Shown: piece by piece, positions 29,848 to 41,680 of the stretch
How the letters are laid out: each line of letters opens with the position of its first letter
Position numbering within the stretch: position 1 is the stretch's first letter
DNA from: Chondrus crispus
Taxonomy: Eukaryota > Rhodophyta > Florideophyceae > Gigartinales > Gigartinaceae
Reading direction: 5' to 3'
NCBI RefSeq assembly: GCF_000350225.1
Contig: NW_005179161.1
Coordinates: 66,178-130,177 of the forward strand
Length of the DNA: 64,000 nt
Program-made: the position numbers and the translations under genes
The notes under the pieces: model-generated
What the model was told of the DNA's origin: nothing
Databases searched by the model: none
The model's input: only the letters and a program-made list of their open reading frames with translations

Positions 29848-30487
29848 TGTCGCATAAACACCCCCACGCGGAGAAGGGGTGTTCGCGGCTGTTCGACGGA
29901 AGACCCGGATCGGCGGTACCGAAGGTCTTGGACCAACCAATGCCAAGAGGAACGGACTGGTAGCGGGTGGTAGAGGGGGTCGGAGGTGGACGCGCGCACG
30001 GGCGAGCGGATCCGAGCGGATCGACGCCTCGACGCCCCGGAGCCGTACCGGTTGACGGTCCGGTACTGAGGGGCGCAGGCGGGTCCGAGCTCGCCGACGT
30101 GTTGCATGCGTCCACTACCCGCGCAGTGGGTATTAACGCTCGCAGATCGGCGGAGCAAGCGCTTTGAATAAGCTAGAGGGGTAGACCGTCGGTGAGGGGT
30201 TCCGCACCTTGGTCCCCTCCGCCGGCGGTCCGTCCCCATATTCTTTGTACAAGTTTAACTAGAGACTGCGGTACAGTATGGTCAGTACTGTAGTCAGCTT
30301 CTGTAGACAGTGCAAGCCGCCCCGCACTGTAACGCTGTTAGCCGTTGGGGCTGACAGAACACGTGTAGGACACGTGTTGGTGCGCGCGCGCTGTAAATTA
30401 TGCGCGCCCGTACGCTGTAAGGTCCGTACCTTACAGCGTTAGATCAAATTCTAAATCTAATATATATACACCGGCGGTTATACTACA
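29848..30487 (-). repeat. LTR family B, copy 2 (solo)
   Basis: 640 bp, minus strand, TGTAGTATAACCGCC...GTTTATGCGACA. No internal element sequence on either side. Flanking 5-mers (GGCGA and CGGCC) do not match, so the target duplication has decayed or the LTR formed by recombination between different insertions. The stem-loop array is present, about 30265-30450. Confidence 0.85.
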
Positions 30488-30682
30488 CGGCCCCCCGTTG
30501 AGGATGAATCACCGCGTTCACGTGTGCCTGAAGAGCGATCGGCATTTCTTTGATCTACCTGAGTCGCATCGTCCCCTTACCGATGACGCCCTTCGGCAGT
30601 CGTCTTTGGTCCGTCGTCGGTTGTGCATCCCGTCTCCTCCTTCTTCCAGTTTACTTGTACACGCGCCTTGACGATTTCCCCG
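30488..30682. other. Short unassigned stretch between LTR B2 and the SufS pseudogene
   Basis: No motif. On the minus strand it would be the 3' flank of the cysteine desulfurase pseudogene, whose stop is at 30683-30685. Confidence 0.4.
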
Positions 30683-30930
30683 TCAATGTCCCGCGCAGCA
30701 GCGCCATGCCTCTTTGAGTGCTTCAATCATCTCCTTCACCACCTCCCCCGTGCAATAAACGGAGAAGGTCGCCCTCGCCGACGACGCGACGTCTAGCTCG
30801 CAATGCAGCAACTGCGTGTAGTGGCGCCCGGAGAGCACTGCGACGCCCTCCAAGTCGAGCAAGGTCTCCAAAACGCTGTCGTGCACGATGTCGACGTTAA
30901 AAGTGTGCAGAGCGGCCCGCGGGCTGCGCA
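30683..30930 (-). pseudogene. sufS-like: SufS-type cysteine desulfurase, C-terminal part
   Basis: Class V PLP enzymes of this group take sulfur from cysteine for Fe-S cluster assembly, in plastids when nuclear-encoded in algae (established). This piece reads ALHTFNVDIVHDSVLETLLD, LEGVAVLSGRHYTQLLH, a variable stretch, then EVVKEMIEALKEAW and a stop. The family motif around the catalytic Cys is GHHCTQPLH; here it is GRHYTQLLH, so the sulfur-carrying Cys (codon 30818-30820) is Tyr. The upstream part is at 31970-32700. The gene is split by the solo LTR at 30931-31969 and is certainly inactive. Confidence 0.8.
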
Positions 30931-31969
30931 TGTAGTGCAATACGCCTGTCTGGCAGAGGCCGAGGACCGATGGTCCAACAACAACAAAAACAACAAAAAC
31001 AACAAAAGCGACAACTGCCGACGGCACAGCGCTACGTAGCGTCCGATTCTCCCTTCTCCATTTAAACGAGCTTGCGACTCGTAGTAGCTTAGATCCTTGA
31101 AGGGGGGGCCAGAGAAATAGCCCGGCGTGAGATCGGTGTGGTAGAGACTTGCAAAGAGAATTGCTCGACAAATGTGGGGAGAGGCGTGTATGTGGGGTAC
31201 CCCGGTTCCAGTGGGTTGTAAGGCCAATGCTCGTTGAGCGTCTTCGAAACCTTGTAACGCGACAAGGTTTTCGACGGGGGCGTCGCAACGCAGCCCGACG
31301 GGATGAAATGAAAGTACCAGCTCTACACCAATGTGCCGCCAGATGGCTCGAACACCTTCACCGGTTCGGTCGCAACCGGGGCCGATGGAATCAACACTGA
31401 CTTGTACGCACGTAAAGCCTTTCGAGGGAGACTTCGTTGCAACAGTCTCCGTCGGAAAATAGGTCACAGTAGCAGCGCTACGACAACGTGTCGCCCGATG
31501 GCAAGGACACCTACACCGGTTCGGTCGCAACCAATTCCGATGGTATAAACACAAGATAAGGGAAATAGGAAGAATTAGAGATAGAAAAGGATAGGGAAAT
31601 AAAGGAAAAGGAAAGTGAACCCCCGAGCGCAAAGGATAACGTGAGCTGTAGTGGAAGGGAATGTCTTGTAGAAGACGGACTTCGGCCAAGTTGTTATTCA
31701 ACTCCGGCAACTCGGGTTACCTTTACTGACTTGGTGGTCAGTCGGCTAAGGTATATATCGCCCCGCAGGAGCCGCTACAATAGCTCGCGACGCTAGATCC
31801 TAAATCTAATATAATTTCAGCCAAATTAATGCTAACTAAATATAATAAAATAATTAAAAATTGAAACTGTGCAATTATTCACACGTGTGTGCCCCAACCC
31901 GGACTATTGGTCATATCCAATTATTTTCCTTTCTTTCCAACTTCCTGTAGAGCGCCATGTTGCACTACA
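30931..31969 (-). repeat. Solo LTR of family A inside the SufS pseudogene
   Basis: 1039 bp, minus strand, TGTAGTGCAA...ATTGCACTACA, homologous along its length to the element A LTRs including the tandem duplication, but more diverged. Flanks on the minus strand are CACGC and TGCGC: three of five match and both differences are transitions, as expected for an old 5-bp target duplication. The long minus-strand frames at 30793-31710 are LTR, not genes. Confidence 0.88.
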
Positions 31970-32700
31970 GCGTGGCATGTAAACAAACGCCTCCTTCAGG
32001 CCTGTTGGCCGCTCGTACAGGTACTCGCCGAGCTCTCTCTTGTACCCGGACACGCGCTCCATGCCGAGCCCCTGGACGTATTCCATAGCGGTGTCAAATG
32101 CCACGATCTCGACGTTCGTGGGAGTGCCGGCGTCGGACTTGTGCAGCGGCTCAGCGTACGTCGAGCCATCCAGGGAATTGTCGATGACCCTCTCCCTGCC
32201 GCCCATGTACGGTTGGCATCTGCCTCCACAGTGCCTTCCTCCCCTACGGAACCCTCACGCCCGTCGGTTCACACATCTTGTACGCTGACGCTACGGAAAA
32301 AGGCACACCGTATCAAGTATACGTCCACGGGCATGGCCGGCACGGACTGGCACGCGTCCACGAGCACGGTTGCGCCGGCTGCGTGCGCCGCGTGCGCGAT
32401 CTCGATCACTGGCCTAATGCATGTGAGCACGTAGGAGACGTGCGAGCACACTATCAGCTTGACGTTGGCCACGGGTTCATTGTCTCCTTCAGAATTCTGC
32501 AAATAGCGAGAATCGGAACCCGGGGATGCTGCCACCCTATCCGCCGCTGCGCCGTAGACCTGAGCCAAGGAATCCTTTATCTCCTTCCCTCTCGACAAAG
32601 ACCACAACCTTCGCCGCACACAGCTTTGACGACTTGTACAAGAGAACAGAGCAGGTCCAGCCTTGCGAAATCTTTATGTTGAACAATGCCGGCGCAAGGG
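31970..32700 (-). pseudogene. sufS-like: SufS-type cysteine desulfurase, central part
   Basis: Reads VSYVLTCIRPVIEIAHAAHA, then GATVLVDACQSVPAMPVDV, the PLP-domain strand and helix with the cofactor-binding Asp (VDACQS). After a frameshift near 32285 comes AYKMCEPTG, matching the PLP-lysine motif SHKMCGPTG (Lys codon 32277-32279). Then MGGRERV, DGSTYAEPLHKSDAGTP and YVQGLGMERVSGYKRELGEY lead to the LTR junction. The normal N-terminal third is not recognisable; a frame right of 32700 (FETAVDGLKKIIFEDA, stop) does not look like SufS. Frameshift, missing N-terminus and LTR insertion make it a pseudogene. Confidence 0.8.
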
Positions 32701-34512
32701 TCTGTCACACGTACGGCTTGAAACGGATCACGCATCCTCGAAGATGATTTTTTTGAGACCATCCACAGCAGTTTCGAAGGCTCCCGGTGAAACAGATGGA
32801 AAGGCCGTCGACTGGATGACAAAGCCGAGAAATGCTACGTCGTCCATCTGAGTGAGCCTTCTGCCCATACTGCCACTAACTTGTCAGCGTCTGCTGAGGA
32901 GGACGATGTTGACGTAGTCATGGAGTCACGAACAGGTATTTCAACAACATCATCCTTGGACCCCTATCAGTGCGGTTCCAGTTGGTTCGTGCATGTCAAC
33001 GACCAACGCGAGTTTTCCATCCCTTCCCACAGCAAAAGAATCCCCCGGAAGACCGGTGGAGCCCCCCAAGGCAATGGTCGGTGATGGATGAAACCGACAT
33101 CCTCGCATCCCCTCTTCCTGCGAATTTCTGTGCGGTCCGGTCGTCATAAGCTGACTGCAAGAGTACGGCTTTTGTCATTAATGGGGAAAAATCAGCGACG
33201 AAAAATACGGCATCTGATCTCAGACCGCTCTGGTCTTGCACAGAACCAGACACAGTAGTCCTATTGCAGTGCGTATACGTAGGCGGTTTCCGCAAAACTT
33301 TCTCGCGATTCGAATCTTTGACCGCATATTGCTTTGGAATCTGCGTCCCATTGAACAAAATTTGCTCCGCTGGATGTCGAAAAACTTAAAGCAACATCCT
33401 GAGTCCCCGGCTGCCCCTCGCCAAATCTTTGCGGAAACACAGAATTCAAAACTGGCTTCCGGCCATACGTAAGCAAAACTCCATCTGTTCTATCACTCGC
33501 CTGTCCTGAAGTAATTCATAAAACCGCTTAAACCCCCCCACTGCGGACGGCGCCAGAACGCGCAGCTCAATTGTCAACAAATAGGCATCTTCGTCTCTTT
33601 ATGCCCCGACCTCTCTCGCAATGACGCGTTGGTAGCTCTTCGACAGCGGCGAGAGCAAAGACACCAGATGACGCTCGTCACCCGGTACGCGATACATTGA
33701 CTGTGATTTGGACTCTCATGCTATTTGTACTTTGATGGCCTCTACGACGGACCCTAGGGCTGCGGCGCGTACTGAGGAGGAAGTGAGGGCGTCGATCAAG
33801 ATAGCACGGATTGCAAGTCCAAACTGGAACAGCGGTCTTGGCATGTCTGGGATGACGGCGGACGTGTCGCCGAGCTGATGCCCCTCGCTGGTGCACTGCG
33901 CGAATAGGGCGCCGCTCTACGTGGCAAGGTACACTGCCGTGTGCAGCCTCGCCGCCCAAGATACCTCTAAAATGCTCTTCGACGTCGATTCACGCCCAGT
34001 CGATTCCGCTGGAGACACCGGAGGGCTGATTCAAGTGCGACGAGGCCGCAAGGGGGAAGCCGGGGGACTGTTGGCTCGCGTGTCGATATTCTGTCGTCGC
34101 CGTAAATGTTGAGATCCTCGTTTCACTCGGCTTCCCATAGTGCCCTGGGGGTCGATCTTCTCCGCGCAGTTGCGTCAAGTGCGAATTCGCGAGCTACGCA
34201 GCTAGTTCCCCGCGAGAGGCAAGTGCTCGGCGTAGGTCTCAACGTTGGCAGTGGTGTTGCAGTCCTTCACGTTGGGGACTCGAACTCGTCGTGTTCGTTC
34301 GGCACGGTGTACGCGTTCTCGACGCGGATGCGTATGGAACTGGGAGCGGGTCGGCGGTGGTGGGGCATACCGAGAGCGGGTAGAACCCTCCAAGGGACGG
34401 GGTTATGCGGCGCCGTTGTGCCGCCCATGGCGAGTGATTCGGGCGGCACATGCGTACACGTGCCGCCCGGACGACACGTGTACATTACAGGCCGACGACT
34501 TCTGTACATTAG
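32701..34512. other. Unassigned interval
   Basis: Several minus-strand frames (32996-33358, 33678-33959) have text without family motifs and are interrupted by stops; possibly decayed host or transposon genes. The right end (34430-34500) has CACGTGT inverted repeats like those in the LTRs. Confidence 0.35.
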
Positions 34513-34513
34513 A

Positions 34514-34545
34514 GCATCCCCACCCGTGGACCCAAAACGGACACG
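34514..34545 (+). repeat. Candidate left terminal repeat of a Harbinger element
   Basis: After TTA comes GAGCATCCCCACCCGTGGAC, a sequence style common at ends of plant-type PIF/Harbinger elements with 3-bp TTA duplications. It lies about 150 bp outside the transposase fragment. A loosely complementary sequence (TTTGGGG...GGTGGGGTTG) occurs at 36599-36625, beyond LTR B3; the match is imperfect. Confidence 0.35.
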
Positions 34546-34689
34546 TAAAATTGGCCCTTCAATTTTGGGCCCCAGTAACCCCACCGCCAGACCCAAAGTC
34601 CAAATGCCACGGACCAAAATTTGGCCTGACCGTCCCTGAGCCCCAAAATACCGAATTTTATGTGTTCAGAATAAACTTCATGCATACAT

Positions 34690-35860
34690 TTCGCCATTCA
34701 TGTTCCAAATGTGGTCCATGATCGCACACCGAAGCATTCAACACCCGAATGAGGACTCAGTGCCATCTACAAAAATCTTCCATTGTTGTTACTGTGCAAA
34801 TGTAGAGTCAGGAAGTAATATTTCCCTCATCTTTATCGGCAGAGACTGCATCAGTGCGAAATTTTCTGTGGTCAACATATTTGTTGTCCCAGTATAGTTT
34901 GCCCGACGATGCTCGCATATCATGTTTTGCATTAAAGCACATGCCTTGACATTTATCACAGATCGGATCGGGACCAACGCCAGGCAGGTCTGCACAGAAT
35001 ATAAAAGCACGGAAAAAGAACCGCAAAGACCGTTTTTACAGACTTTCTCGCGGTGGACTGATCCTTTGAAAAAGTTTCTCTTTTGCTGTACGGGGTCAGT
35101 GGATGGCTTTAAACAGATGCGATAATCAGGATAATGCCATCCGCAAGATAATAGAACCAAGTCAGCACTAAACCGGATATATTTGTCACAGGCCGAACCG
35201 GGGGCCAACTTCCATCTCTTACTCAATTAAAAGAGGGCTATGGTCACAGATTGTCATGTCATTGAATGTTCCGGGCGTACCAAAATTAATATGCCAGATG
35301 CGAAGGAAGCCATCACAAACCACCTCCATCCTACACACCGGCCTCCTATCCTTCCCCTTGTATTGTCTATGCTACGCTACCGGACAGTTTCCTTACTCCC
35401 ATGAAGCAATGTCAACGCAACCAATACAGCCTGGGAAACCCAGCTTACCATACTGGCTCTCAATACGCTGCAAATATTCTGCGGTCGACGCACGCAACCA
35501 CTCTTCCACAAGCTCACTGACTACTGCTGCTGCAAACCGTTTGAGACATTCCATGTTAGTCAACTCGCCCAGTCCAGCGTAGTCAACCATAGCATCCGCT
35601 GGGACACCTAAGACAATTGTTGAAGAGCAGAGGTGTTTTCGGTCGGTAGTAGCACCAGGTATCCCGACAGCGTCAAACTTCTGCATAAAGTAGGTATCAG
35701 CAGCGCAAACAGCAATGCCAACTTGTTCATACGTATTGCGAGGCATCCTATAACGCCTTTAGAACTCTCGTTTTTTGAAAACGGACCTGTTGTTGGTGCC
35801 TCGACAGAAGTAATCTCGACATATTCGGCGAGCGGCCTGTAATCGCTGGTAGTCTTGGTT
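34690..35860 (-). pseudogene. PIF/Harbinger (plant-type) transposase, broken
   Basis: Cut-and-paste DDE transposase. In order: a helical N-terminal part (RRYRMPRNTYEQVGIAVCAA, DTYFMQKFDAVGIPG, GVPADAMVDYAGLGELTNME); CLKRFAAAVVSELVEEWLRA; then LGFPGCIGCVDIASWE with the first catalytic Asp. After stops come MEVVCDGFLRIWHINFG and TPGTFNDMTICDHSPL with the second Asp, then a frame-broken segment with WFYYLADGI-like text and KPSTDPVQQKRNFFKGSVHR. At least two nonsense changes follow the first Asp, and frameshifts are present further on. Recognition is strong although function is lost. Right of it, LTR B3 has inserted. Confidence 0.75.
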
Positions 35861-36023
35861 TGGCAATCGCCCCGGGCTCAAGCCTGATCTTTTGTTTTTG
35901 GCAAGGCGGCATTGAGTTCAGCACATGACACTGCTGCAAGCAAAGCAGCATCCGCAATGTCTGAGTCCAAGGTTGTCACTGTGAAATTTGTGCTAGGGGT
36001 GTTTGTGGGGGTGGCGTGATGGA

Positions 36024-36603
36024 TGTAGTATAACTGCCGTCATGTGTATATTAGATTTTGAATTAGATCTAACGCTGTAAGGCAGGGACCTTACAGCGTG
36101 AGCGCACCCCCACGTGTACCCAACGGGGTACTACACGTGTGCTGTCAACCCCGACGGCTGACAGCGCTGCAGTGCTGGCCAGCCCGCACTATCTACAGAA
36201 GCTAGCTACAGTGCAGTCCGTACTGTACTGAAGTGTCAATATTAACTTGTACAATAAATATACGGAGCGACCACCGGCGGAGGGAACCAAAGCAACCCTC
36301 CACCGACGGTCCACCTCCCAGCTTACTCTAACTATCGCCCCGCCCATCCGCGACAGTTGGTAGCCACCGCGCAGGTAGTGGACGAGCGCTACCACGTCGG
36401 CGAACTCGGATCCGCCTCCGTCAGTACCGGAACGTCCACCGGTATTGCTCCGGGGCGTCGAGGCGTCAATCCGCTCGCCTACGCGCGCGTCCCCTCCAAC
36501 ACCGCACTGCCACCCGCTACCGGCCGTACCGCCGATCCGGGGTCGTCGAACGCCGCGGACACCCCTCCTCCGTGTGGGAGTGTTTATGCGACGATGGATT
36601 TGG
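36024..36603 (+). repeat. LTR family B, copy 3 (solo, target duplication ATGGA)
   Basis: 580 bp, TGTAGTATAACTGCC...GTTTATGCGACG; the terminal A has mutated to G. Perfect 5-bp duplication ATGGA at 36019-36023 and 36604-36608. No internal sequence, so a solo LTR. The hairpins are shorter than in B1 and partly disrupted. Confidence 0.92.
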
Positions 36604-36717
36604 GGCTGCAGCATTGGTGGGGTTGACACCAGGTCCGACCTAAACCTTTAACTTACAATTTGAACAAGGTAAGGGAAGAGCAACATTTGGCGTTTCGTTT
36701 GCGCAAATGAATCCAAC

Positions 36718-36993
36718 ATGCCTTTCTACGCTGCACTTTCCATCGTGATGGTATCCTCCTCCCTCTTGGTCATGCGTCCGTTCTCCGACTTGATTCCCCA
36801 GCTCTTCTCCAACAGCTTGGGAGAAGCCATCGCGGCCGCATCCGGGTTGCCGTCTTCGACGACAGAACAATTGAACCGGGGTGTTCGCGCTAGTAAAGAG
36901 ATTGCGGCCGTCGATCCACAGATGGCGTATCTCGGTGTGTATATCGGCGTGGGGCTGGGCCGCAGTGAACGGGACGTGGGTTCTGTAGTATAA
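36718..36993 (+). CDS. Small ORF truncated by LTR B4, unknown
   Basis: Starts with ATG; hydrophobic N-terminus (AALSIVMVSSSLLVM) that could be a signal or membrane segment, then SNSLGEAIAAASGLPSS. The last four codons are inside LTR B4. Removing B4 and one GGTTC copy gives a stop two codons later, so the ancestral frame was barely longer than what remains. No family recognised; it may be chance. Confidence 0.25.
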   Translation: MPFYAALSIVMVSSSLLVMRPFSDLIPQLFSNSLGEAIAAASGLPSSTTEQLNRGVRASKEIAAVDPQMAYLGVYIGVGLGRSERDVGSVV

Positions 36994-37657
36994 CCCACCC
37001 TGGGGCTTTTAGTTGGATTAGATCAACAACGGGATCCAATACTGTAGAGCACCATGCTCTACAGTACTACCGCGCGTGGCCACGTGTACCTCTCGAGTAC
37101 AGGACGGACACGTGGACACATGTAACGCGCGGGACGGAAGCGCGCACACACACGTGTTCTGTCAGCCACCATGGCTGACAGTATTACAGTACGGTCCGAT
37201 CTGTGCTACAGTAGTCCACAACAGTACTTCGGTACTGTAGTGTTATAGATTGTTTTGTATATTAAATATGGAGCGAAACGGCGCCGGTGGAGGAGGACAA
37301 GCACGGACTTGGCACCCACCGACCGTCAAGATCCGACTTCCTGCTTATTCTAAGGCCACGCTCGCTAATTACCTTAGAGCGGCACCGAGCGCGGGTTGAG
37401 GACGCGCGCGGCACGCGCGCGAGCCGGCTCCGCCTCCGCCCGTCGGTATTGGATCGTTACCCAGTACCGCCCCGCGGCGTCGAGGCGTCGAACCGCTCGC
37501 GCGTGCCGGCGTCCTCCCCGTCCTGCTCTACCGCGCTACCCGGGCCCGCTGTCCGGTGCCGTTAGCTGGCGTTCCGCTTCACCCCCGTCTTCCCGATCGA
37601 CAAGGGTCTCGGTCGAACTGTGCATACACCCCTATCGCTGGGGGTGTTTATGCTACA
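36984..37657 (+). repeat. LTR family B, copy 4 (solo, target duplication GGTTC)
   Basis: 674 bp, TGTAGTATAACCC...GTTTATGCTACA, with perfect duplication GGTTC (36979-36983, 37658-37662). Its stem-loops differ in sequence from B1 but keep pairing: 37041-37065 (11-bp arms around CCA), 37159-37181 (10-bp arms around CCA), 37221-37238 (7-bp arms around TTCG, closed by C-G). Confidence 0.95.
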
Positions 37658-38903
37658 GGTTCTGGATGAAGGGCCCGAAGACGCGCCACCACGCGCATGG
37701 CGTGCTCCTTGTTCTCTGTTGTTAGAGGCTTTGCGCAAATCCTCGCCGTGACTGCGTGGGTGCTGGGGAGCGCAGACGCCCATGTCGAGCAGAATTGACC
37801 TTGCCAGGCGGCGGCTCGCGGGCTTGAAGTGTGTTTCTCACTGCACGTGCGTGCACTTTGGTAGAGCTGGAGCGTTGGGGGGCGGAGAAAGTTTGCCTTT
37901 CTCACGAGCGTCTCGCATTGCTTATGACTGCCCTGCGCGAAGCGCGCATTGAGGCCTCTGTACGCATACGGCATGACGTACTGCCTCTGTGGTCTCGAGT
38001 GTTTGAGGTCGAGAGCCAGTGCCAGGGGCTACGGTAGCGCAAATCTGAAAGGAGCAAAATGTGCCCGCCACTGCACGGTGACCCCGACGGGTCTTGGCAG
38101 CTCGCAGGGACCTTCAGAGGGCCCATTATACCTCGCTGCGGGCGAATCCCGTGCGCCACGGACGGGGACGGAGCTATCTCTTCGGGAGCACTCGGTGGGT
38201 CATTCTTTGAGAGGTTCCCGTCGCCGTTCGGCTCTGCGTGCAGGCCGAGGATCGTTGGCATCTTACCGTACCCCCGGTTATATTTCTAATTTTGGGCCGT
38301 TGGCGGCGGTTTAACTGCGCTGCTGGGCCCTCCTTGCTGTCATCGGCTCTTGGATCTGATTGAACGCGTCACTGCTTATGCACGCGCACAAAACGGGAGC
38401 AGGGTAGTCCCTCGTCGGCTCGTTTATTACCATGATGGTCATCCCCTCCCCCCGGGCAGTACAGACTGCCCGAAGGCTATGCGTGTCGTGTTCGGGAAGC
38501 GTCCTTCAATTCGACTTGATGATCTTTCTCTCTTGCCCGCGGGGCACTGTACTCGCGAGTATCCTTACGATTCTGTTGCGTTCGTTGGGAGGCCGTATCC
38601 TCTCCTTTTTCACTCGACGTTCCAGGGCTTCTGTTCGTGACACAGTACGCCCTGTCTTGCGACCCGCCTCTCGTCAGTGATTGCGGGTCGTATGGCGTAG
38701 ACTGGCGCTGTCCCTGCGTCGACTAGACATTTTACGCTTCCCTGAGGTTTGTCAGCAAACCTCTTCGTTTCCTTGCGTGGGCCCCCACACTTTCAAACCG
38801 CGTGGGGGGGTTAATTTGTCTGGTCGGTGGAGCGGTTGAGGGCTCCCCCTTAAGAGTGAACGTCCGCATGAAATTCGGTGTTGATATCCCTCCCCATGCG
38901 TCT
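37658..38903. other. Unassigned interval; may contain the 3' end of element D
   Basis: No coding motif. Element D is read leftwards and its chromodomain frame ends at 38904, so its polypurine tract and 3' LTR should be here, but I found no TGTAGT-type terminus. A G/C-rich inverted block near 38778-38815 is the only visible structure. Confidence 0.35.
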
Positions 38904-41032
38904 TCAATGACGCAGCGCATATCGAGACACATATTCTTCAGGAATGTGGGTGCGCGCCGTCCAAGTGCGTTGGTCGTAGTCTGCCCACTTGATGAATAAC
39001 TCCGTAGTTCCGTCTTCCATTTCGAGATGCTTGAGTAACTTCTCGATGGCGTACTGTGTCCCCTCGGTGACTTTATTTCCAAGGTCATGCGGGGTCGTCG
39101 TGCTCACCGGTGGAGCGTCCATCGGCGGGGGCGCGGACACGCAGCCGTCCGCGGAGAGGCGCTCGGTGAAGCCATGATGATCGATTGTGATGGTTCGACG
39201 ATCGTTGGCGAGGACGCGGTACGGCCCCACGGCCGGCGAGGCGAGCTTGTTCGACGTCAAACCGCCATCAGTGGGGTTCAGGTAGACGAAGATACCGGGT
39301 TCGAGACGTGTGTTGATTCTTCGAACGCACTTATCGACCTCGCGTTTGTAACGGGCTTGCGTGCGTCCCAAGCTCCCGTACGCCTTCTTGAATGTCGCGT
39401 CCAGGGTCTTTAAGAACTCCGCACGTTGCGTTCCCCTATCGGAAGGGGGCACGTCCCCGCCGGTCCGCCGAAGCGAGAACTTTGGCGTGGGCCTGCTGAG
39501 AACGAGCTCAAAAGGAGTCGTTCGCGTGGTTCGATGTACGCGGGAATTGTATGTGTACGTCAGCGGTCTCACGTACACGTCCCAGTCGTCTTGATGCTCG
39601 TTCACGTAATTGCGGGGCATCGACGCAATCGTTCAGCTATAGCGTTGAACCGGTCCGTTCGTCTGCGGGTGATACACTGATGTATATAGGTTCGTAATTC
39701 CCAGCACACGGCATGTGCTGTGGAAGAACTTCAGGGTAAATTGTAGTCTGTTATCCGACAGTTGCGAGCGTGGGACGCTATATTTAAAACCCCACGCTTC
39801 GCAAAACGCCACTGCCACAGTGTAGGCGGTTACCGTCCGCAGGGTGACGACCTGCATTAACTTTGTAAAGTGGTCGGTGATTACCAGGAGGAATCGTTTC
39901 CCTGCCTTGGTCTTTGGGGGCGGTCCCTGAATATCGATCGCGAGACTCTCGAGCGGGCGCGTCGCCGGAAACAACCTGAATTGGTTTGGGTGTTTCCGAA
40001 GCTTGACGTGGTTCATCGCACAGGTTCGACAATCTGGTACCGTCGACGCGACATCCGCGGCCAAGTGTGACCAGTAGTACTCGCCACGGAGCGTGTAGTT
40101 CATGCGGTTCTGCATTAGGTGCCCTGAGGCGGCCGGATTGTGGCAGAGCCCAAGCAACCATGCACGGAGCGTCCGAGGGACCACCACCTCTACGATATCA
40201 GGGTCGAAGGGGTGTCTACGTTTGAGCACCCCTTGGTGGTACTCCAAGAACGTGGAGTTCCGGGACTCTTACTGTCATGCCAGTACCGTTTGGCAGATGT
40301 CATCCGCGCGTTGTTCCTCTGCCAGCTCTTCTATCGTAAGAGGGACCGGCAGGTCGTCCTGAAGAGGGGCGACCTGGGAACATAACACATCGGCTTCGAA
40401 GTCTTGGGCGTGGCCGAGGTCTCCCCCGTCGAATTCCTCGTTCTCCGCCCAGAACGCTTCGGGTTCTTCTAGAGCGGGGGCTTCGTCGTCGCCCCTCAGC
40501 TCGTTGCGCGCTTGGGCGCGTGACTTCTAACGGGTTATCGTTCGGTTCCTTGTCGACACGAAGATGTGGTTGGCTTCGTGGACGCAGCTCGCGGTACAAA
40601 CGTGGTCCGCGAGCTCGTCCGAGACATCACGGACGGCCGTGCCCGTGTCGTAGGTGGGGATGTCGTCGTTCAACTCTAAAACCGGGCAAGCCTCGCCCCG
40701 TTGTCGACCCTCAGGGTCGTCGGCGACCCGCGGTGATACGAGGCGTGACAGGGCGTTGGGAACCTGATGCATGCGCCCGGGCGGTACTGAATGGTTAAAT
40801 CGTATTCAGCCAGCGGTAGCCGCCACCGGGTGAGTCTTCAAGAGCTCTTGATGAGGGACATGAGCCACCTCAACGCGTCGTGATTCGTTCGTACGACGAA
40901 CTTCCGGCCTTCGACGTAAGGCCGTAGTGTGCGGATGGCCCGCACTACGGCAAAGCACTCGTGCTCCGTAGCGCTGTCATTGTGCTCACTGTCGTTCAAC
41001 TAATACGAACAATATCCGACTGGCCGCCAATC
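38904..41032 (-). pseudogene. Element D pol, RNase H end, integrase and chromodomain (degenerate)
   Basis: Continues from 41681 after removal of the solo LTR. Seen in order: RNase H end (NDSATEHECFAVVRAIRTLR, then DALRWLM); a linker with stops; integrase zinc region with H, H, C, C (LCHNPAASGH...CRTCAMNH, about 40060-40170); core with Asp in LAIDIQGP and Asp in LSDNRLQF. The catalytic Glu is Gln (PVQRYS), followed by a TGA near 39635. After the stop the same frame gives RNYVNEHQDDWDVY, a C-terminal integrase region, and a chromodomain-like end (ELFIKWADYDQRTWTARTHI). Multiple lesions make it non-functional. Confidence 0.85.
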
Positions 41033-41680
41033 TGTAGTGCACTGTACTCGGTACCGGGACAGCTGTCCTAATCTCGCCAAAATCGCGCTCGCCGCCACCA
41101 CGTGTACCACGGGTACACGTGGACTCCCCTGCCGCTCTACTGGACCTCCCCGTGGACACGTGTAATCCCTCCGCAACCCATAGGGCCTATAGGGGCTGTA
41201 CTTGGTCCCCTCGGAGCTACACCCGTTATTTCCTAGTTATTCTAATTTACAGTATAATTTAGCTTCGCCACTACGGAGACGGGGGACTATATAGTCAACC
41301 CGATAATCGAAGTAAAGAGGCACGAAGCCTCGGGTCTTTTACCTTGGTTTCTGGATCCCAGGTTGTAGCCTCGACTCGGTACTGGCTCGCCCATACCGAC
41401 CGAGCCATCTACACCCCTGGAATCCCAACTGCCTTCCCCGCGCGCGTCGATCCCCCCGCGCGAGACCTACGTTAACTACTGTGCTGTCCGTCATGCTAGC
41501 TCTGTTTTTATCTTAATTCCACCCCCTTTTATTGCTGACTACCTTGCTACTTTTCTACCGCGCAAGCCGCGCCCGGATCCCGGTTCCGGTCATCCACCGG
41601 GTGGTCTCCCGAATTTCCTTACGCGTCCGAACGCGCGTAGCTCTGCCTACAGCCGCCACACGTGGCTGTAGTGCACGACA
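41033..41680. repeat. Solo LTR, family C, inside element D (target duplication CAATC)
   Basis: 648 bp, TGTAGTGCACTG...GTGCACGACA, with perfect 5-bp duplication CAATC (41028-41032, 41681-41685). It contains CACGTG cores (41100-41130) and inverted repeats but is not alignable by eye with A, B or E LTRs. Deleting it and one CAATC copy rejoins the RNase H frame (EANDWRPVGYCSY on the minus strand). Confidence 0.88.

Noticed and set aside
30793..31710. Minus-strand frame of 305 codons and overlapping frames
   Set aside because: It lies mostly inside the family A solo LTR and its text matches the LTR frames at 15128-15600; only the last part beyond 30931 is real SufS sequence.
32526..32747. Plus-strand text LNNAGARV resembling a class V aminotransferase N-terminus
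   Set aside because: Wrong strand and isolated; the SufS sequence is on the minus strand.
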